Of a stretch of DNA of 64,000 bases, positions 42,475 to 50,226 are shown one piece after another (the stretch's first letter is position 1; each line of letters begins with the position of its first letter). Below the pieces are notes generated by a model that was not told where the DNA came from, searched no databases, and saw only the letters and a program-made list of their open reading frames with translations. Origin of the DNA: JAYKHL01 sp035284865 (GTDB taxonomy: Bacteria > Cyanobacteriota > Sericytochromatia > S15B-MN24 > JAQBPE01); NCBI GenBank assembly GCA_035284865.1, contig JAYKHL010000067.1, positions 1-64,000 on the forward strand, written 5' to 3'. The position numbers were made by a program, and so were the translations under genes.

Positions 42475-42987
42475 CTAGACCTGCATCCGCATCACGTCCT
42501 GGTAGGCTTCCACCAGCTTGTTGCGGACCTGAAGGGTGAGTTGCATCGCGACGCTCGCCTTCTCACTGGCGATCATCACGTCGTGCAGATCGACGTCGCC
42601 CCCGAGGGCGGCCTCGTTGGCCAGGCGCTCGGCGTCCTGGTGCAGCCTGGAGACCTCGTCGAGGCCAGCCCGGAACGGGGTCAGCAGGTGCTGTGGCCCC
42701 GTGGCGTCGGCGCCTGGGCGCGGCGCGGCGGCATCGGGCAGCCGCAGGCCATCGGCCCCCACGGCAGATGGGAACTCCACGAAGGGCTGCGAGAGGTCTG
42801 CCGCCGGGGCGATCGGGGGCCGCACCTCCATGGCCGTGGGCAGGCCGGTGGGCAGGCTCGCGGCGCCGGCCAGGGCCCGGTCGTAGACGCGGCCGAAGCC
42901 CGGACCGGTCGGCCCCGAGGGCAGCGGCTGAGCAGGGAAGGCCGGGAGCGCGATCCGGCCCAGGCCGGCGGCGGGGATGGGCAGCAT
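42475..42987 (-). CDS. fliE: Flagellar basal-body rod/MS-ring junction protein FliE
   Basis: A 170-residue FliE, the adapter between the MS ring and the rod. The C-terminal 75 residues carry the family signature (NEAALGGDVDLHDVMIASEK, then ASVAMQLTLQVRNKLVEAYQ and DVMRMQV). The N-terminal 90 residues are Pro/Ala-rich and not found in standard FliE of about 100 residues, so this protein is enlarged; a flexible export segment is possible. It starts at ATG 42987, four bases after the flgC stop, and fliF follows after 34 bases. Confidence 0.92.
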   Translation of the reverse strand: MLPIPAAGLGRIALPAFPAQPLPSGPTGPGFGRVYDRALAGAASLPTGLPTAMEVRPPIAPAADLSQPFVEFPSAVGADGLRLPDAAAPRPGADATGPQHLLTPFRAGLDEVSRLHQDAERLANEAALGGDVDLHDVMIASEKASVAMQLTLQVRNKLVEAYQDVMRMQV

Positions 42988-42991
42988 CGCG

Positions 42992-43414
42992 TCAGATCTC
43001 CAGGGCCTTGCCGGCCATGCCCTTCACGGCATTGATGACCGTCACGTTGGCCTCGTACGAGCGCGTTGCGGAGATCATGTCGGTCATCTCCTGCACCGTG
43101 TTGACGTTCGGGTAGGCCACGTAGCCATCGGCGTTGGCGTCCGGGTGGTCGGGGTCGTGGACCAGCCGGAGCGGGCTCTCGTCCTGGATGATCCGGGCGA
43201 CCCGGACGCCAAGGGGGGTGCTGCGGGTGCGGCCATCGACGTCCCGCTGCTGGGCCTCGCGCGACTCGAGCACGGCCAGCTGGCGGCGGTAAGCCCCGCC
43301 GTCCTTGCTTCGCGTGGAGTTGGCGTTGGCGAGGTTGTTGGCGATGATGTCCATCCGAAGGCGCTGGGCCGTCAAGCCGGAGGCGCTCGCGTGCAGGCTG
43401 TCGAAGAAGCTCAT
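42992..43414 (-). CDS. flgC: Flagellar basal-body rod protein FlgC
   Basis: A 140-residue rod subunit. It has the MSFFDSLHASASGLTAQRLR start, the ANNLANANSTRSKDGGAYRR motif that marks axial proteins, and a C-terminal helix MISATRSYEANVTVINAVKG. The ATG at 43414 overlaps the flgB stop codon by one base (TGATG), so translation is coupled; a TTG one codon earlier is possible. It is exported unfolded by the type III system and assembles distal to the MS ring. Confidence 0.96.
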   Translation of the reverse strand: MSFFDSLHASASGLTAQRLRMDIIANNLANANSTRSKDGGAYRRQLAVLESREAQQRDVDGRTRSTPLGVRVARIIQDESPLRLVHDPDHPDANADGYVAYPNVNTVQEMTDMISATRSYEANVTVINAVKGMAGKALEI

Positions 43415-43842
43415 CAACGCACCTCTTTCAGGAGTGATTTGAGGCCCTCGAACTTGTTACGGGCCAGGGTCGCCATGGTGTTGTAGCGGATGTTGGTCTC
43501 GGCCAGCTTCGCCATCTCGGCATCGATGTCGACGTTGTTGCCGTCGTTGCGTTGCGTCTCGTCGGCCACCTGACGAAGCAGCGGCACCACCTCCTCGACC
43601 CGCGTGGCCCGCGGCCCGAGGCTCAGGTGCAACGGGTGAGCCCTGTCCAGGGGCAGCTCATCGGCTGGCCGGCCCGCGGCCCGCACGGCGGCCCGAAGCT
43701 GGGCCTCGTAGGCAACCTCCAGGCGCTTGAAGCGGGGCGTGTCGGCATTGGCGACATTCTCCCCGATGGCGCGTTGCCTCGCCGTCAGGCCATGGAGGGC
43801 TTTCTCGAGGATCGGGACGTTCCCGTAAAGTGACTCCAGCAA
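43414..43842 (-). CDS. flgB: Flagellar basal-body rod protein FlgB
   Basis: A 142-residue rod protein, the first gene of the minus-strand flagellar operon. It shows ALHGLTARQRAIGENVANADTP and a C-terminal ETNIRYNTMATLARNKFEGL helix typical of FlgB. The start is a TTG at 43842 behind GGAGG at an eight-base spacing. It lies about 55 bases downstream of a sigma-70-like promoter at 43906-43935 and overlaps flgC by one base. Confidence 0.95.
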   Translation of the reverse strand: MLESLYGNVPILEKALHGLTARQRAIGENVANADTPRFKRLEVAYEAQLRAAVRAAGRPADELPLDRAHPLHLSLGPRATRVEEVVPLLRQVADETQRNDGNNVDIDAEMAKLAETNIRYNTMATLARNKFEGLKSLLKEVR

Positions 43843-43905
43843 GGGGGCGACCTCCTGCTCAGGCCTCGGCGCACGGACCGGGCGGTGCCCATCCTATCAA
43901 GCAGG

Positions 43906-43935
43906 ATTATGTGAGAAATAGGAAAAGCGTCACAA
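43906..43935 (-). promoter_or_regulatory. Sigma-70-like promoter of the flgB-fliI operon
   Basis: On the minus strand TTGTGA (43930-43935) is followed after 18 bases by CATAAT (43906-43911). The -10 matches 5 of 6 and the -35 4 of 6 consensus bases. The region is AT-rich against the rest of the window. It would start transcription about 55 bases before flgB. Confidence 0.6.
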
Positions 43936-44023
43936 ATCCGCGTGAGGTGCATATACCCCGGCGATTTCGCTGCCGAGGGAATCACATAACGGGTGCTGTA
44001 AAGTTTTAAGAAGCCGGTGCCCC

Positions 44024-44383
44024 CTACTGGCTCCGGTCGATGTAGTAGGCCGGGGGCGCCTCGGTCGCTCCGTAGGTTTGCAGGGCGGCCAGCCCGGTCG
44101 AGACGGCCTGCAGCTCGGAGAGCGTTCGCTCCGAGGCCTCCGCGAGCAGGCCTTGCAGCGCCTCGTCGCTCGCCAGCACGGCCACGATGGTCGCCCGGAG
44201 GCCCTCGCGGGTCTGCCCGTCCAGCCCGGCCAGCTCGGGCTCCCGCCGCTGGACCGCGGCGAAGAGCCCGTCCCGCTCGTCCGTGGCCGCCTCGAACGCT
44301 GCCTGGTCCTGGCGCTGCAGGGCGTCGAGCTGCCGCAGGCTCGCGGCGTGGAGGGCGACGTACAGCTGGTGCAAGGGGTGCAT
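44024..44383 (-). CDS. FlgN/FliT-like flagellar export chaperone candidate
   Basis: A 119-residue helical protein directly downstream of fliS with a four-base gap. The sequence (LHQLYVALHAASLRQLDALQ, ERDGLFAAVQRREPELAG, TLSELQAVSTGLAALQTYG) fits the small coiled-coil fold of FlgN or FliT chaperones. I cannot tell which cap, hook or filament protein it binds; position after fliS suggests FliT (FliD chaperone). No signal or membrane segment is seen. It starts at ATG 44383 and ends about 180 bases before flgB. Confidence 0.65.
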   Translation of the reverse strand: MHPLHQLYVALHAASLRQLDALQRQDQAAFEAATDERDGLFAAVQRREPELAGLDGQTREGLRATIVAVLASDEALQGLLAEASERTLSELQAVSTGLAALQTYGATEAPPAYYIDRSQ

Positions 44384-44387
44384 CGGC

Positions 44388-44786
44388 TCAGGCCGCCCCC
44401 ACCGAGCCGGTGTGGCCCGGGTTGGCCTTCACGGCCTCCACCCAGCCGCTGCGCAGCTCGCGCAGGAGCCCCTCGACCTCCTTCACGCCCGCGAGGTCCC
44501 GCCGGACGTTCGCCTGCACCAGCCGCCAGGTCATGTACTCGTACAGCCGGTACAGGTTCTGGGCGATCTCCCCGGCCTCCATGTTCAGGCTGAACGACAG
44601 CTCATGGACAATGTCCTGGGCCCGCACGTTGGCCTGGTGGGCGTCGACCCAGCGGCGCTCGGCCATCGCTGCCTGGGCTGTCACCAGGAACCGGATGGCG
44701 CCGTCGTAGAGCATCAGCAAGAGCTTGCCCTGGCTGGCGGTCTCCAGGGTTGCCTCCTGGTACTGCAAGTAGGGGTTCGTCACCAT
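44388..44786 (-). CDS. fliS: Flagellin export chaperone FliS
   Basis: A 132-residue FliS that binds the C-terminal helix of flagellin in the cytoplasm. Signature segments: NPYLQYQEATLETASQGKLL, LMLYDGAIRFLVTAQAAM, and NLYRLYEYMTWRLVQANVRR. The length is standard. It starts at ATG 44786, 62 bases after the flaG stop. A GC hairpin (GGGGGGG/CCCCCCC) lies between flaG and fliS in the 3' leader. Its likely clients are the flagellins at 2-601 and 784-1626, over 40 kb away. Confidence 0.96.
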   Translation of the reverse strand: MVTNPYLQYQEATLETASQGKLLLMLYDGAIRFLVTAQAAMAERRWVDAHQANVRAQDIVHELSFSLNMEAGEIAQNLYRLYEYMTWRLVQANVRRDLAGVKEVEGLLRELRSGWVEAVKANPGHTGSVGAA

Positions 44787-44848
44787 GGGGTGCCTCTCTC
44801 TCGAACGTCGGGGGGGGAAGCCCCCCCGGGCTTCTCCCGGGACCGTCG

Positions 44849-45208
44849 TCAGGCCGTCTCGTCGAGGGCGACGCCGGACAACTCCTGCAGCTTGGTCACC
44901 ATGTCGAGCAGGTCGGTGTTCGGGAACTCGCGCACGACCTCCATGCTCTGCGGGTCAACGATGCGCACGACGACCCGGTTGGAGCCTTCATGGACGGCGA
45001 ACTCAACGTTGCCGCCACCGCGTAGCTTCTGGTTCGCCTGCTCCACGGCGGCCTCGAGCAGCGGGCTCGTGCCCGTCTCGGGCACGGCCGAGGCCTGCAG
45101 CGAGATGGGGGGTAGCTCCGGGGCCGTGGCCCCCACGCGGGCGGGTGAGGACTGCGCCGCGGGGCCGCGGGGCGAGGTCATCAGGGGGGTGCTGGAGGTG
45201 ATGTTCAT
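44849..45208 (-). CDS. flaG: FlaG-family protein
   Basis: A 119-residue FlaG protein, a small family that affects filament length in some bacteria. The C-terminal FlaG domain is VEQANQKLRGGGNVEFAVHE followed by NRVVVRIVDPQSMEVVREFP and a helical ending LLDMVTKLQELSGVALDETA. The N-terminal 55 residues are Pro/Ala/Ser-rich. It starts at ATG 45208. A sigma-28-like box on the minus strand (45272-45299) lies about 60 bases upstream, as expected for a late filament gene. It precedes fliS and the FlgN/FliT-like gene in one operon. Confidence 0.88.
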   Translation of the reverse strand: MNITSSTPLMTSPRGPAAQSSPARVGATAPELPPISLQASAVPETGTSPLLEAAVEQANQKLRGGGNVEFAVHEGSNRVVVRIVDPQSMEVVREFPNTDLLDMVTKLQELSGVALDETA

Positions 45209-45271
45209 CGCGCCTTCCTTTGTCGACTTGGCCCTCGGCAGGGCCGGGCTCCATCCTTGGCTCCACCCCTG

Positions 45272-45299
45272 GTATCGACCGGGCGAGGGCCCGACTTGA
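45272..45299 (-). promoter_or_regulatory. Candidate sigma-28 promoter of flaG-fliS
   Basis: On the minus strand TCAAGTCG (45292-45299) and GTCGATAC (45272-45279) are separated by 12 bases. Each half is like the fliC promoter halves but with more mismatches and a one-base longer spacer. Confidence 0.4.
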
Positions 45300-45347
45300 G
45301 GTCGGTCGTTCCAAGGCTGCGACGCCGATCACGAAGGCGCGTTATGG

Positions 45348-48179
45348 TTACTTGGCATCCATCCAGGTGGGGCCCCAGTGGACGTCAACCCTCAGGGGCA
45401 CGTCCAGCGGGAAGGCCCCTTCCATCACCTCGCGCACCAGCGCCGCAACGTCCGCGACGGCGTCAGCGTCCACCTCGAGGACCAGCTCGTCGTGGACCTG
45501 CAGCAACAGGTCGGCCGGGGCACTTGCAAGCCGAGGCGCCAGGCGGACCATGGCGATCTTGATGATGTCCGCCGCCGTGCCCTGGATCGGCGCGTTGATG
45601 GCCATGCGCTCTCCGAAGTCGCGGACCTGCCGGTTGCCCGCGTTCACCTCCGGGATGTAGCGCCGGCGGCCGGCGAGCGTCGAGACGTAGCCATCGCGCT
45701 TCGCGGCCGCAATGGTGCGGATCATGTAGTGCTGGATGCCGGGGTAGCGGGCGTTGAAGCGCTCGATGAACTCCTTGGCCTCCTTGCGGGGGATGCCCAG
45801 CGCCTTCGAGAGGCCGAAGTCGGACTGGCCGTACACGATGCCGAAGTTCGTCGTCTTGGCGCGGCGCCGCTGCTCGCTCGTGACGGCGTCGAGCGACACG
45901 CCGAAGATCTCGGAGGCCGTCACGGCGTGGATGTCTCGGTCCTCGCGGAAGGCCTTGAGGAAGGTGGGGTCCCCCGTGACGTGGGCCAGCACGCGAAGCT
46001 CGATCTGGGAATAGTCCGCCGCCAGGATCACCCGGTCCGGCCGGCCAGGCACAAAGGCCCGCCGGATCTCGCGACCGAGCTCGGTGCGGATGGGGATGTT
46101 CTGCAAGTTGGGCTCGTTGGAGCTGAGTCTTCCCGTGGCTGCAATCGTCTGGTTGTAGCTCGTGTGCACCCGCCCGGTGGCCGGGTCGACCATGGTGGGC
46201 AGGGCGTCCACGTAGGTGTTCTTGAGCTTCACCAGCTGCCGGTACTCGAGGATCAGCCGCACCACGTCGTGGCTGCTGGAGAGCTCCTCGAGCACCTCCG
46301 CGTCGGTGCTCGGGCCGGTCTTCGTCCGCTTGATCACCGGCAGCTGCAGCTTCTCGAACAGCACGACGCCCAGCTGCTTGGGCGAGTTGATGTTGAAGGC
46401 CCCGCCTGCGAGGGCATGGATTTCGGCCTCGGCGGCGGCGATCCGCGCCGCGAGGGTCTCGCTCAGCCGGGCCAGCCAGGCGAGGTCGAGCGTCACGCCG
46501 TGGCGCTCCATGGCGGCCAGCACGGGCACCAGGGGCAGCTCCACCTCCTCGAACAGGGCGCGCTGGCCCCGGGCCTCGAGCAGGGGGTCGAGGAAGCCCC
46601 GCAGCTCCAGCGTCACGGCCACGTCCGCGGCGGCGTACGGGGCGGCCTTCTCGACGGGCACCTCCGCCATCGTGATCGCCTTCACGCCGCTGCCGATGAG
46701 GGCCTTGATCTCGGTCATCTCGTAGCGGAGGTGTTCCCAGGCCAGCTCCTTGAGGCCGTGGCTCTGCCGCCCCGACTCCACCAGGTAGTCGGCGATCATC
46801 GTGTCGTAGGTGGGGGGCGTGACCGTCAGGCCCGCGCGCGCGAGCACCTGCATGTCATACTTCTCGTTGTGGGCGACCTTGAGCTTCGTGGGGTCCGCGA
46901 AGGCCGGAGCGACCGCGGCCCGGACGTCCTCCCAGGGCATGTTGGCCGCGCCCGCGTGGCGCAGGGGGACGTAGAAGGTGCGGCACGCCGACGCCTCGGG
47001 GCCTCCCACGGCGAGTGCCAGGCCCACCAGGTCGCAGCGCAGGGCCTGCAGCCCCGTCGTCTCGACGTCATAGGCGAAGGTGGAGGCGCCGGCGAGGGCC
47101 TCCACGAGGCCGGCGAGGGCCTCCGGCCCGTCCACGATCGTCAGGTCCACCGCCAGCGGGCGAGCCACCTGCACCACGGGGTCCAGGGCGGCGGGCTGCG
47201 CCTCGAAGAGCCCGGGCTGGGGGCCCGAGCCCGGAGGCTGCCCCACGGCGGGGGCGGCCCCGACGACCGCCGGCACGCTCGCACCCGCGGGCGCGAAGGC
47301 CGCGAGGGACTGTGGCAGCTGCCGGATGATGCTGGTGAACTCCAGCGCCTCGAGCACCTGGGTCAGCTTGCCGAGGTCCGGCATGGTCAGGTGGCAGCGG
47401 TCGGCCTCGAAGCGGACGGGGGCGTCGCGGTCGATGGTGGCCAGCTGGAGGCTCAGCCGCGCGATCGCCTCGTGGTCCCTCAGCTTGTCGCCGAGCTTGC
47501 CCGGCACCTCCGCGACGTTCGCGTACAGCGCCTCCATCGTCGGGTGGGCCTGCAGCAGCTTGACCGCGCTCTTCTCGCCCACCCCGGGCACGCCCGGGAT
47601 GTTGTCGGAGGCATCGCCCATCAGCCCCTTGAGGTCAGGGATCTGGGCGGGCGTGACGCCCATCTTGGCGAGCACCTCGGCCGGCCCGAAGATCTCCAGG
47701 TCTCCCACCCCTGAGCGCGGCAGGAGCACCTTGACCCGCTCCGTCACCAGCTGGAAGGCGTCGCGATCCCCCGTCAGGATCTCCACCTCGAAGCCCTCGG
47801 CCTCGGCCTGGCGGGAGAGGGTGCCGATGAGGTCGTCGGCCTCGTAGCCGTCGAGCTCGTAGACCGGCACGTCAAAGGCCGCCACGACCTCGCGCAGCGG
47901 GGCCATCTGCGCCACCATGTCGTCGGCCATCTCGGCCCGGTGGGCCTTGTACTGGTCATAGGCCTCGTGGCGAAAGGTCGGCGCCGCGCGGTCGAAGGCC
48001 ACGGCGAGGCAGGTGGGGCGCAGCTGGCCCACGGCCTCCAGCATCATCTTCACGAAGCCGAAGATCGCCCCCGTCGGTCGGCCGTCGCGCGTTGAGAAGC
48101 CCCGCCGCATCAGCGCGAAGTAGGCGCGGTAGGCGAGCGCGTGGCCGTCGATGAGCAGCAGGCGAGGCGGGGTGGACAT
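45348..48179 (-). CDS. polA: DNA polymerase I
   Basis: A 943-residue DNA polymerase I. The N-terminal 5'-3' exonuclease domain starts LLLIDGHALAYRAYF with AVAFDRAAPTFRHE, LDGYEADDLIGTL and GLMGDASDNIPGVPGVGEKS. A 3'-5' exonuclease domain keeps its catalytic residues (FAYDVETTGLQ, KVAHNEKYDMQVLA, PYAAADVAVTLEL), so proofreading is probably active. The polymerase domain ends with RRRAKTTNFGIVYGQSDFGL (O helix) and LLLQVHDELVLEV. The ATG at 48179 follows GGAGG. It acts in repair and Okazaki-fragment maturation. The minus-strand GCTACAAT at 48204-48211 could be its promoter. Confidence 0.97.
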   Translation of the reverse strand: MSTPPRLLLIDGHALAYRAYFALMRRGFSTRDGRPTGAIFGFVKMMLEAVGQLRPTCLAVAFDRAAPTFRHEAYDQYKAHRAEMADDMVAQMAPLREVVAAFDVPVYELDGYEADDLIGTLSRQAEAEGFEVEILTGDRDAFQLVTERVKVLLPRSGVGDLEIFGPAEVLAKMGVTPAQIPDLKGLMGDASDNIPGVPGVGEKSAVKLLQAHPTMEALYANVAEVPGKLGDKLRDHEAIARLSLQLATIDRDAPVRFEADRCHLTMPDLGKLTQVLEALEFTSIIRQLPQSLAAFAPAGASVPAVVGAAPAVGQPPGSGPQPGLFEAQPAALDPVVQVARPLAVDLTIVDGPEALAGLVEALAGASTFAYDVETTGLQALRCDLVGLALAVGGPEASACRTFYVPLRHAGAANMPWEDVRAAVAPAFADPTKLKVAHNEKYDMQVLARAGLTVTPPTYDTMIADYLVESGRQSHGLKELAWEHLRYEMTEIKALIGSGVKAITMAEVPVEKAAPYAAADVAVTLELRGFLDPLLEARGQRALFEEVELPLVPVLAAMERHGVTLDLAWLARLSETLAARIAAAEAEIHALAGGAFNINSPKQLGVVLFEKLQLPVIKRTKTGPSTDAEVLEELSSSHDVVRLILEYRQLVKLKNTYVDALPTMVDPATGRVHTSYNQTIAATGRLSSNEPNLQNIPIRTELGREIRRAFVPGRPDRVILAADYSQIELRVLAHVTGDPTFLKAFREDRDIHAVTASEIFGVSLDAVTSEQRRRAKTTNFGIVYGQSDFGLSKALGIPRKEAKEFIERFNARYPGIQHYMIRTIAAAKRDGYVSTLAGRRRYIPEVNAGNRQVRDFGERMAINAPIQGTAADIIKIAMVRLAPRLASAPADLLLQVHDELVLEVDADAVADVAALVREVMEGAFPLDVPLRVDVHWGPTWMDAK

Positions 48180-48203
48180 GGAACCTCCAGGGGCGGACGG
48201 TCC

Positions 48204-48209
48204 ATTGTA
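48204..48209 (-). promoter_or_regulatory. Candidate -10 box of polA
   Basis: Minus-strand TACAAT, 5 of 6 consensus bases, about 24 bases before the polA start and upstream of its GGAGG. No clear -35 is seen. Confidence 0.35.
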
Positions 48210-48257
48210 GCGTGCCAGGGCGCCCTCGCAGGCGGCCGGCCTCACCCCGCAGCCGGG

Positions 48258-48287
48258 ACCTGCCCCACCCGCCCTGGCGGGGCAGGT
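48258..48287 (-). terminator. Hairpin between pit and polA
   Basis: ACCTGCCCC (48258-48266) and GGGGCAGGT (48279-48287) form a 9-bp stem with a 12-base loop just after the pit stop on the minus strand. There is no T-run, so it may be a weak terminator. Confidence 0.4.
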
Positions 48288-48306
48288 GGCCGGCTCTCCG
48301 GCGGCG

Positions 48307-49353
48307 TCACCGCGCCCCGGGCACGGCCGGCTGGCTCTGGGCCGCCAGGGGGGCGGGTCCCGCGACCGACCGCGCCGCCCCGAACAGCCCGGCCGCCAGG
48401 GTGAAGGTGATGGGGATGGTGAAGACCCACGCAAGCACCATGTTGCCCGCCACCCCCCAGCGGACGGCCGACAGCCGTCGGGTGCTGCCCACGCCCAGGA
48501 TCGAGCTGGCCGCCACGTGCGTGGTGGACACGGGCAGCCCCAGCGAGGAGGCCCCGAGGATCACGCTCGCCGAGGTGACGTCGGCGGCGAACCCGTTGAT
48601 GGGTTGGAGCTTCACGATCTTGGTGCCCATGGTCTTGATGATCTTCCAGCCGCCCACCGCCGTGCCCCCGGCCATGGCCACGGCACAGCTGACCTTGACC
48701 CACAGCGGCACCTCGGCTCCCTGGCCCAGCGCGCCCGCGCCGATCAGGGCCAGCAGGATCACGCCCATGCTCTTCTGGGCGTCATTCATCCCGTGGGTGA
48801 ACGAGATGAAGGCCGCGGCCAGCACCTGCAGGGGCCGGAAGGTCTGCCGGACGGCCCCCGGAGCCCAGCGGCGACAGCCCAGGTAGAGCCCGATCATCAG
48901 CGTGCCCCCCACCACGAAGCCGAGCAAGGGCGACCCGATGAGCGACTTGACGATCTTCAGCAGGCCCTCGAGCTGCAGGGCCGAGGCGCCGCCGGCGGCA
49001 AACCCGGCCCCCGCGACCCCACCGATCAGGGCATGGCTCGAGCTGGAGGGCAGCCCCCACCACCACGTGAGCAGGTTCCAGCCGATGGCGGCCACCAGGG
49101 CCGCGATGACGAGCTCGGGCGTCACGAAGCCGGGCACCAGGATGCCCTTGCCGATCGTCGCGGCCACCTTGGTGCTGACCAGGGCGCCACAGAGGTTCAT
49201 GGTGGCAGCCAGGCCAATGGCGGTGGCCGGCGCCAGCACCCGCGTCGACACGGAACAGGCGATGGCGTTGGCCGTGTCGTGGAAGCCGTTGATGAAGTCG
49301 AAGAAGAGGGCCAGCGCCACGATGAGCGCGAGCAGCAGCAGGGCCGTCGTCAT
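48307..49353 (-). CDS. pit: PiT-family low-affinity inorganic phosphate transporter
   Basis: A 348-residue inner-membrane permease with about 10 hydrophobic spans that imports phosphate using the proton or sodium gradient. The two PiT signatures are present: INGFHDTANAIA in the first span region and SFTHGMNDAQKSMGV in the second half. GLPSSSSHALIGGVAGA and GLPVSTTHVAASSILGVG form the inverted-repeat motifs. It starts at ATG 49353, 10 bases after the DUF47 gene, and forms an operon with it, the usual pairing for PiT transporters. Confidence 0.96.
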   Translation of the reverse strand: MTTALLLLALIVALALFFDFINGFHDTANAIACSVSTRVLAPATAIGLAATMNLCGALVSTKVAATIGKGILVPGFVTPELVIAALVAAIGWNLLTWWWGLPSSSSHALIGGVAGAGFAAGGASALQLEGLLKIVKSLIGSPLLGFVVGGTLMIGLYLGCRRWAPGAVRQTFRPLQVLAAAFISFTHGMNDAQKSMGVILLALIGAGALGQGAEVPLWVKVSCAVAMAGGTAVGGWKIIKTMGTKIVKLQPINGFAADVTSASVILGASSLGLPVSTTHVAASSILGVGSTRRLSAVRWGVAGNMVLAWVFTIPITFTLAAGLFGAARSVAGPAPLAAQSQPAVPGAR

Positions 49354-49363
49354 GGCTGCGGCC

Positions 49364-49999
49364 TCACGCGTTCTTGATGACGATGCCGTGGAGGATGTCC
49401 GCGACGTCCTCCGCGGCGTCCAGCGCGCGCTTCAGCTGGTCGTAGATCTCCTTCAGCTTGATGGCCTCCAGCACCAGCTGCGGGCTCTCCATCGGGATCG
49501 CATAGAGCTGTGCCAGCGCCTCGTGGTGAAGCTCGTCGGCCTGGAGCCCCAGCCCGTGGAGCACGCGCGCCTGCTCGAGGGCCACGCTGTGGGTCTGCGG
49601 CGAGCGCAGGGCGGCCAGGCCCGCCTGCAGCGGGGCCTGGGTGGCCTGCAGCAGCCCGAGCAGCTGGGGGACCGACCCGGCATAGGCGTCGATGCGGTAG
49701 AGCGTGACGCGGTCAGCGGCGATCAGGATCGCATCCAGGATGTCATCGAGCCGGAACGCGAGGTCGTGGAGGTCCTCCCGGTCCAGGGGGGTGAGGAAGG
49801 TGCCATTCAGCTTGTCGATGAGCGTGTAGGTGGGGCCCTCGCGGCGGTGCTCCGCCCGCCGGCGTTCGCGCAGCGCCGTCGCGGCGGCTGCGTCCCCTCC
49901 GACGAGGCGCTGCAGCTCCTCGATGGCGGCCTCCGCGCGGGCCGCGGAGGCCTCGAGCAGCTCGAAGAAGGTCACGTCCTTGGGCAGGAATTTCAACAC
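49364..49999 (-). CDS. DUF47/PhoU-like phosphate transport accessory protein
   Basis: A 211-residue helical protein of the DUF47 (UPF0111, PhoU-like) family. The GTG at 49999 follows GAGGAG. Typical features are LPKDVTFFELLEASAARAEA, PLDREDLHDLAFRLDDILDA and YDQLKRALDAAEDVADILHG. The family is thought to control the adjacent PiT transporter, with metal-binding Glu/Asp pairs (ExxxD in the helices) that resemble PhoU. It is transcribed with pit. Its upstream region contains an unusual tRNA-like sequence at 50139-50211. Confidence 0.92.
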   Translation of the reverse strand: MLKFLPKDVTFFELLEASAARAEAAIEELQRLVGGDAAAATALRERRRAEHRREGPTYTLIDKLNGTFLTPLDREDLHDLAFRLDDILDAILIAADRVTLYRIDAYAGSVPQLLGLLQATQAPLQAGLAALRSPQTHSVALEQARVLHGLGLQADELHHEALAQLYAIPMESPQLVLEAIKLKEIYDQLKRALDAAEDVADILHGIVIKNA

Positions 50000-50020
50000 G
50001 GGGTGCTCCTCAGGGGCGAA

Positions 50021-50047
50021 ACAAAACACCGAGCCACGAGGGCTCGG
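50021..50047 (-). terminator. Rho-independent terminator after the rfb operon
   Basis: CCGAGCC (50029-50035), a 5-base loop, and GGCTCGG (50041-50047). On the minus strand the stem is followed by TGTTTTGTTT. It lies about 180 bases after the rfbB stop and just before the pit/DUF47 leader. Confidence 0.7.
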
Positions 50048-50138
50048 CGCGGGAGGGCTGGGGTAGGGAGAGCGACAGGCGGGGATGCCGGGTGCGGGCG
50101 AGAGGACCGCTGGGTGACGCGCCAACGTTGTTGGCACG

Positions 50139-50211
50139 CCATTTCGAGAGGGATTTGAACACCCGCCTGGTCGGCTGCATGGCCCGCAGCCTACACCACG
50201 AAGCGAGATGG
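50139..50211 (-). other. tRNA-like sequence (possible degenerate tRNA)
   Basis: On the minus strand, 73 bases begin CCATCTCG and end CGAAATGG, which can pair (7 of 8). A 6-bp stem with a 7-base loop (GGCTGC/GCAGCC, 50173-50191) sits where an anticodon arm would be. GTTCAAATCC fits a T loop. But the D arm is several bases too short, position 33 would not be T, and the T stem has a mismatch. It is not a functional tRNA by eye; a remnant or a regulatory structure is possible. Confidence 0.3.
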
Positions 50212-50226
50212 TGTAAAGGCCGGCCC

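Noticed and set aside
44805..44845. G8/C8 and CCCGGG hairpins between flaG and fliS as a terminator
   Set aside because: No T-run on either strand, and fliS is in the same late operon; kept only as a comment.
45378..47714. Plus-strand 778-codon frame opposite polA
   Set aside because: Shadow of polA with Val/His/Gly-rich non-domain sequence.
50139..50211. Functional tRNA gene
   Set aside because: D arm too short by about six bases, position 33 is not T and the stems have mismatches; reported only as a tRNA-like sequence.
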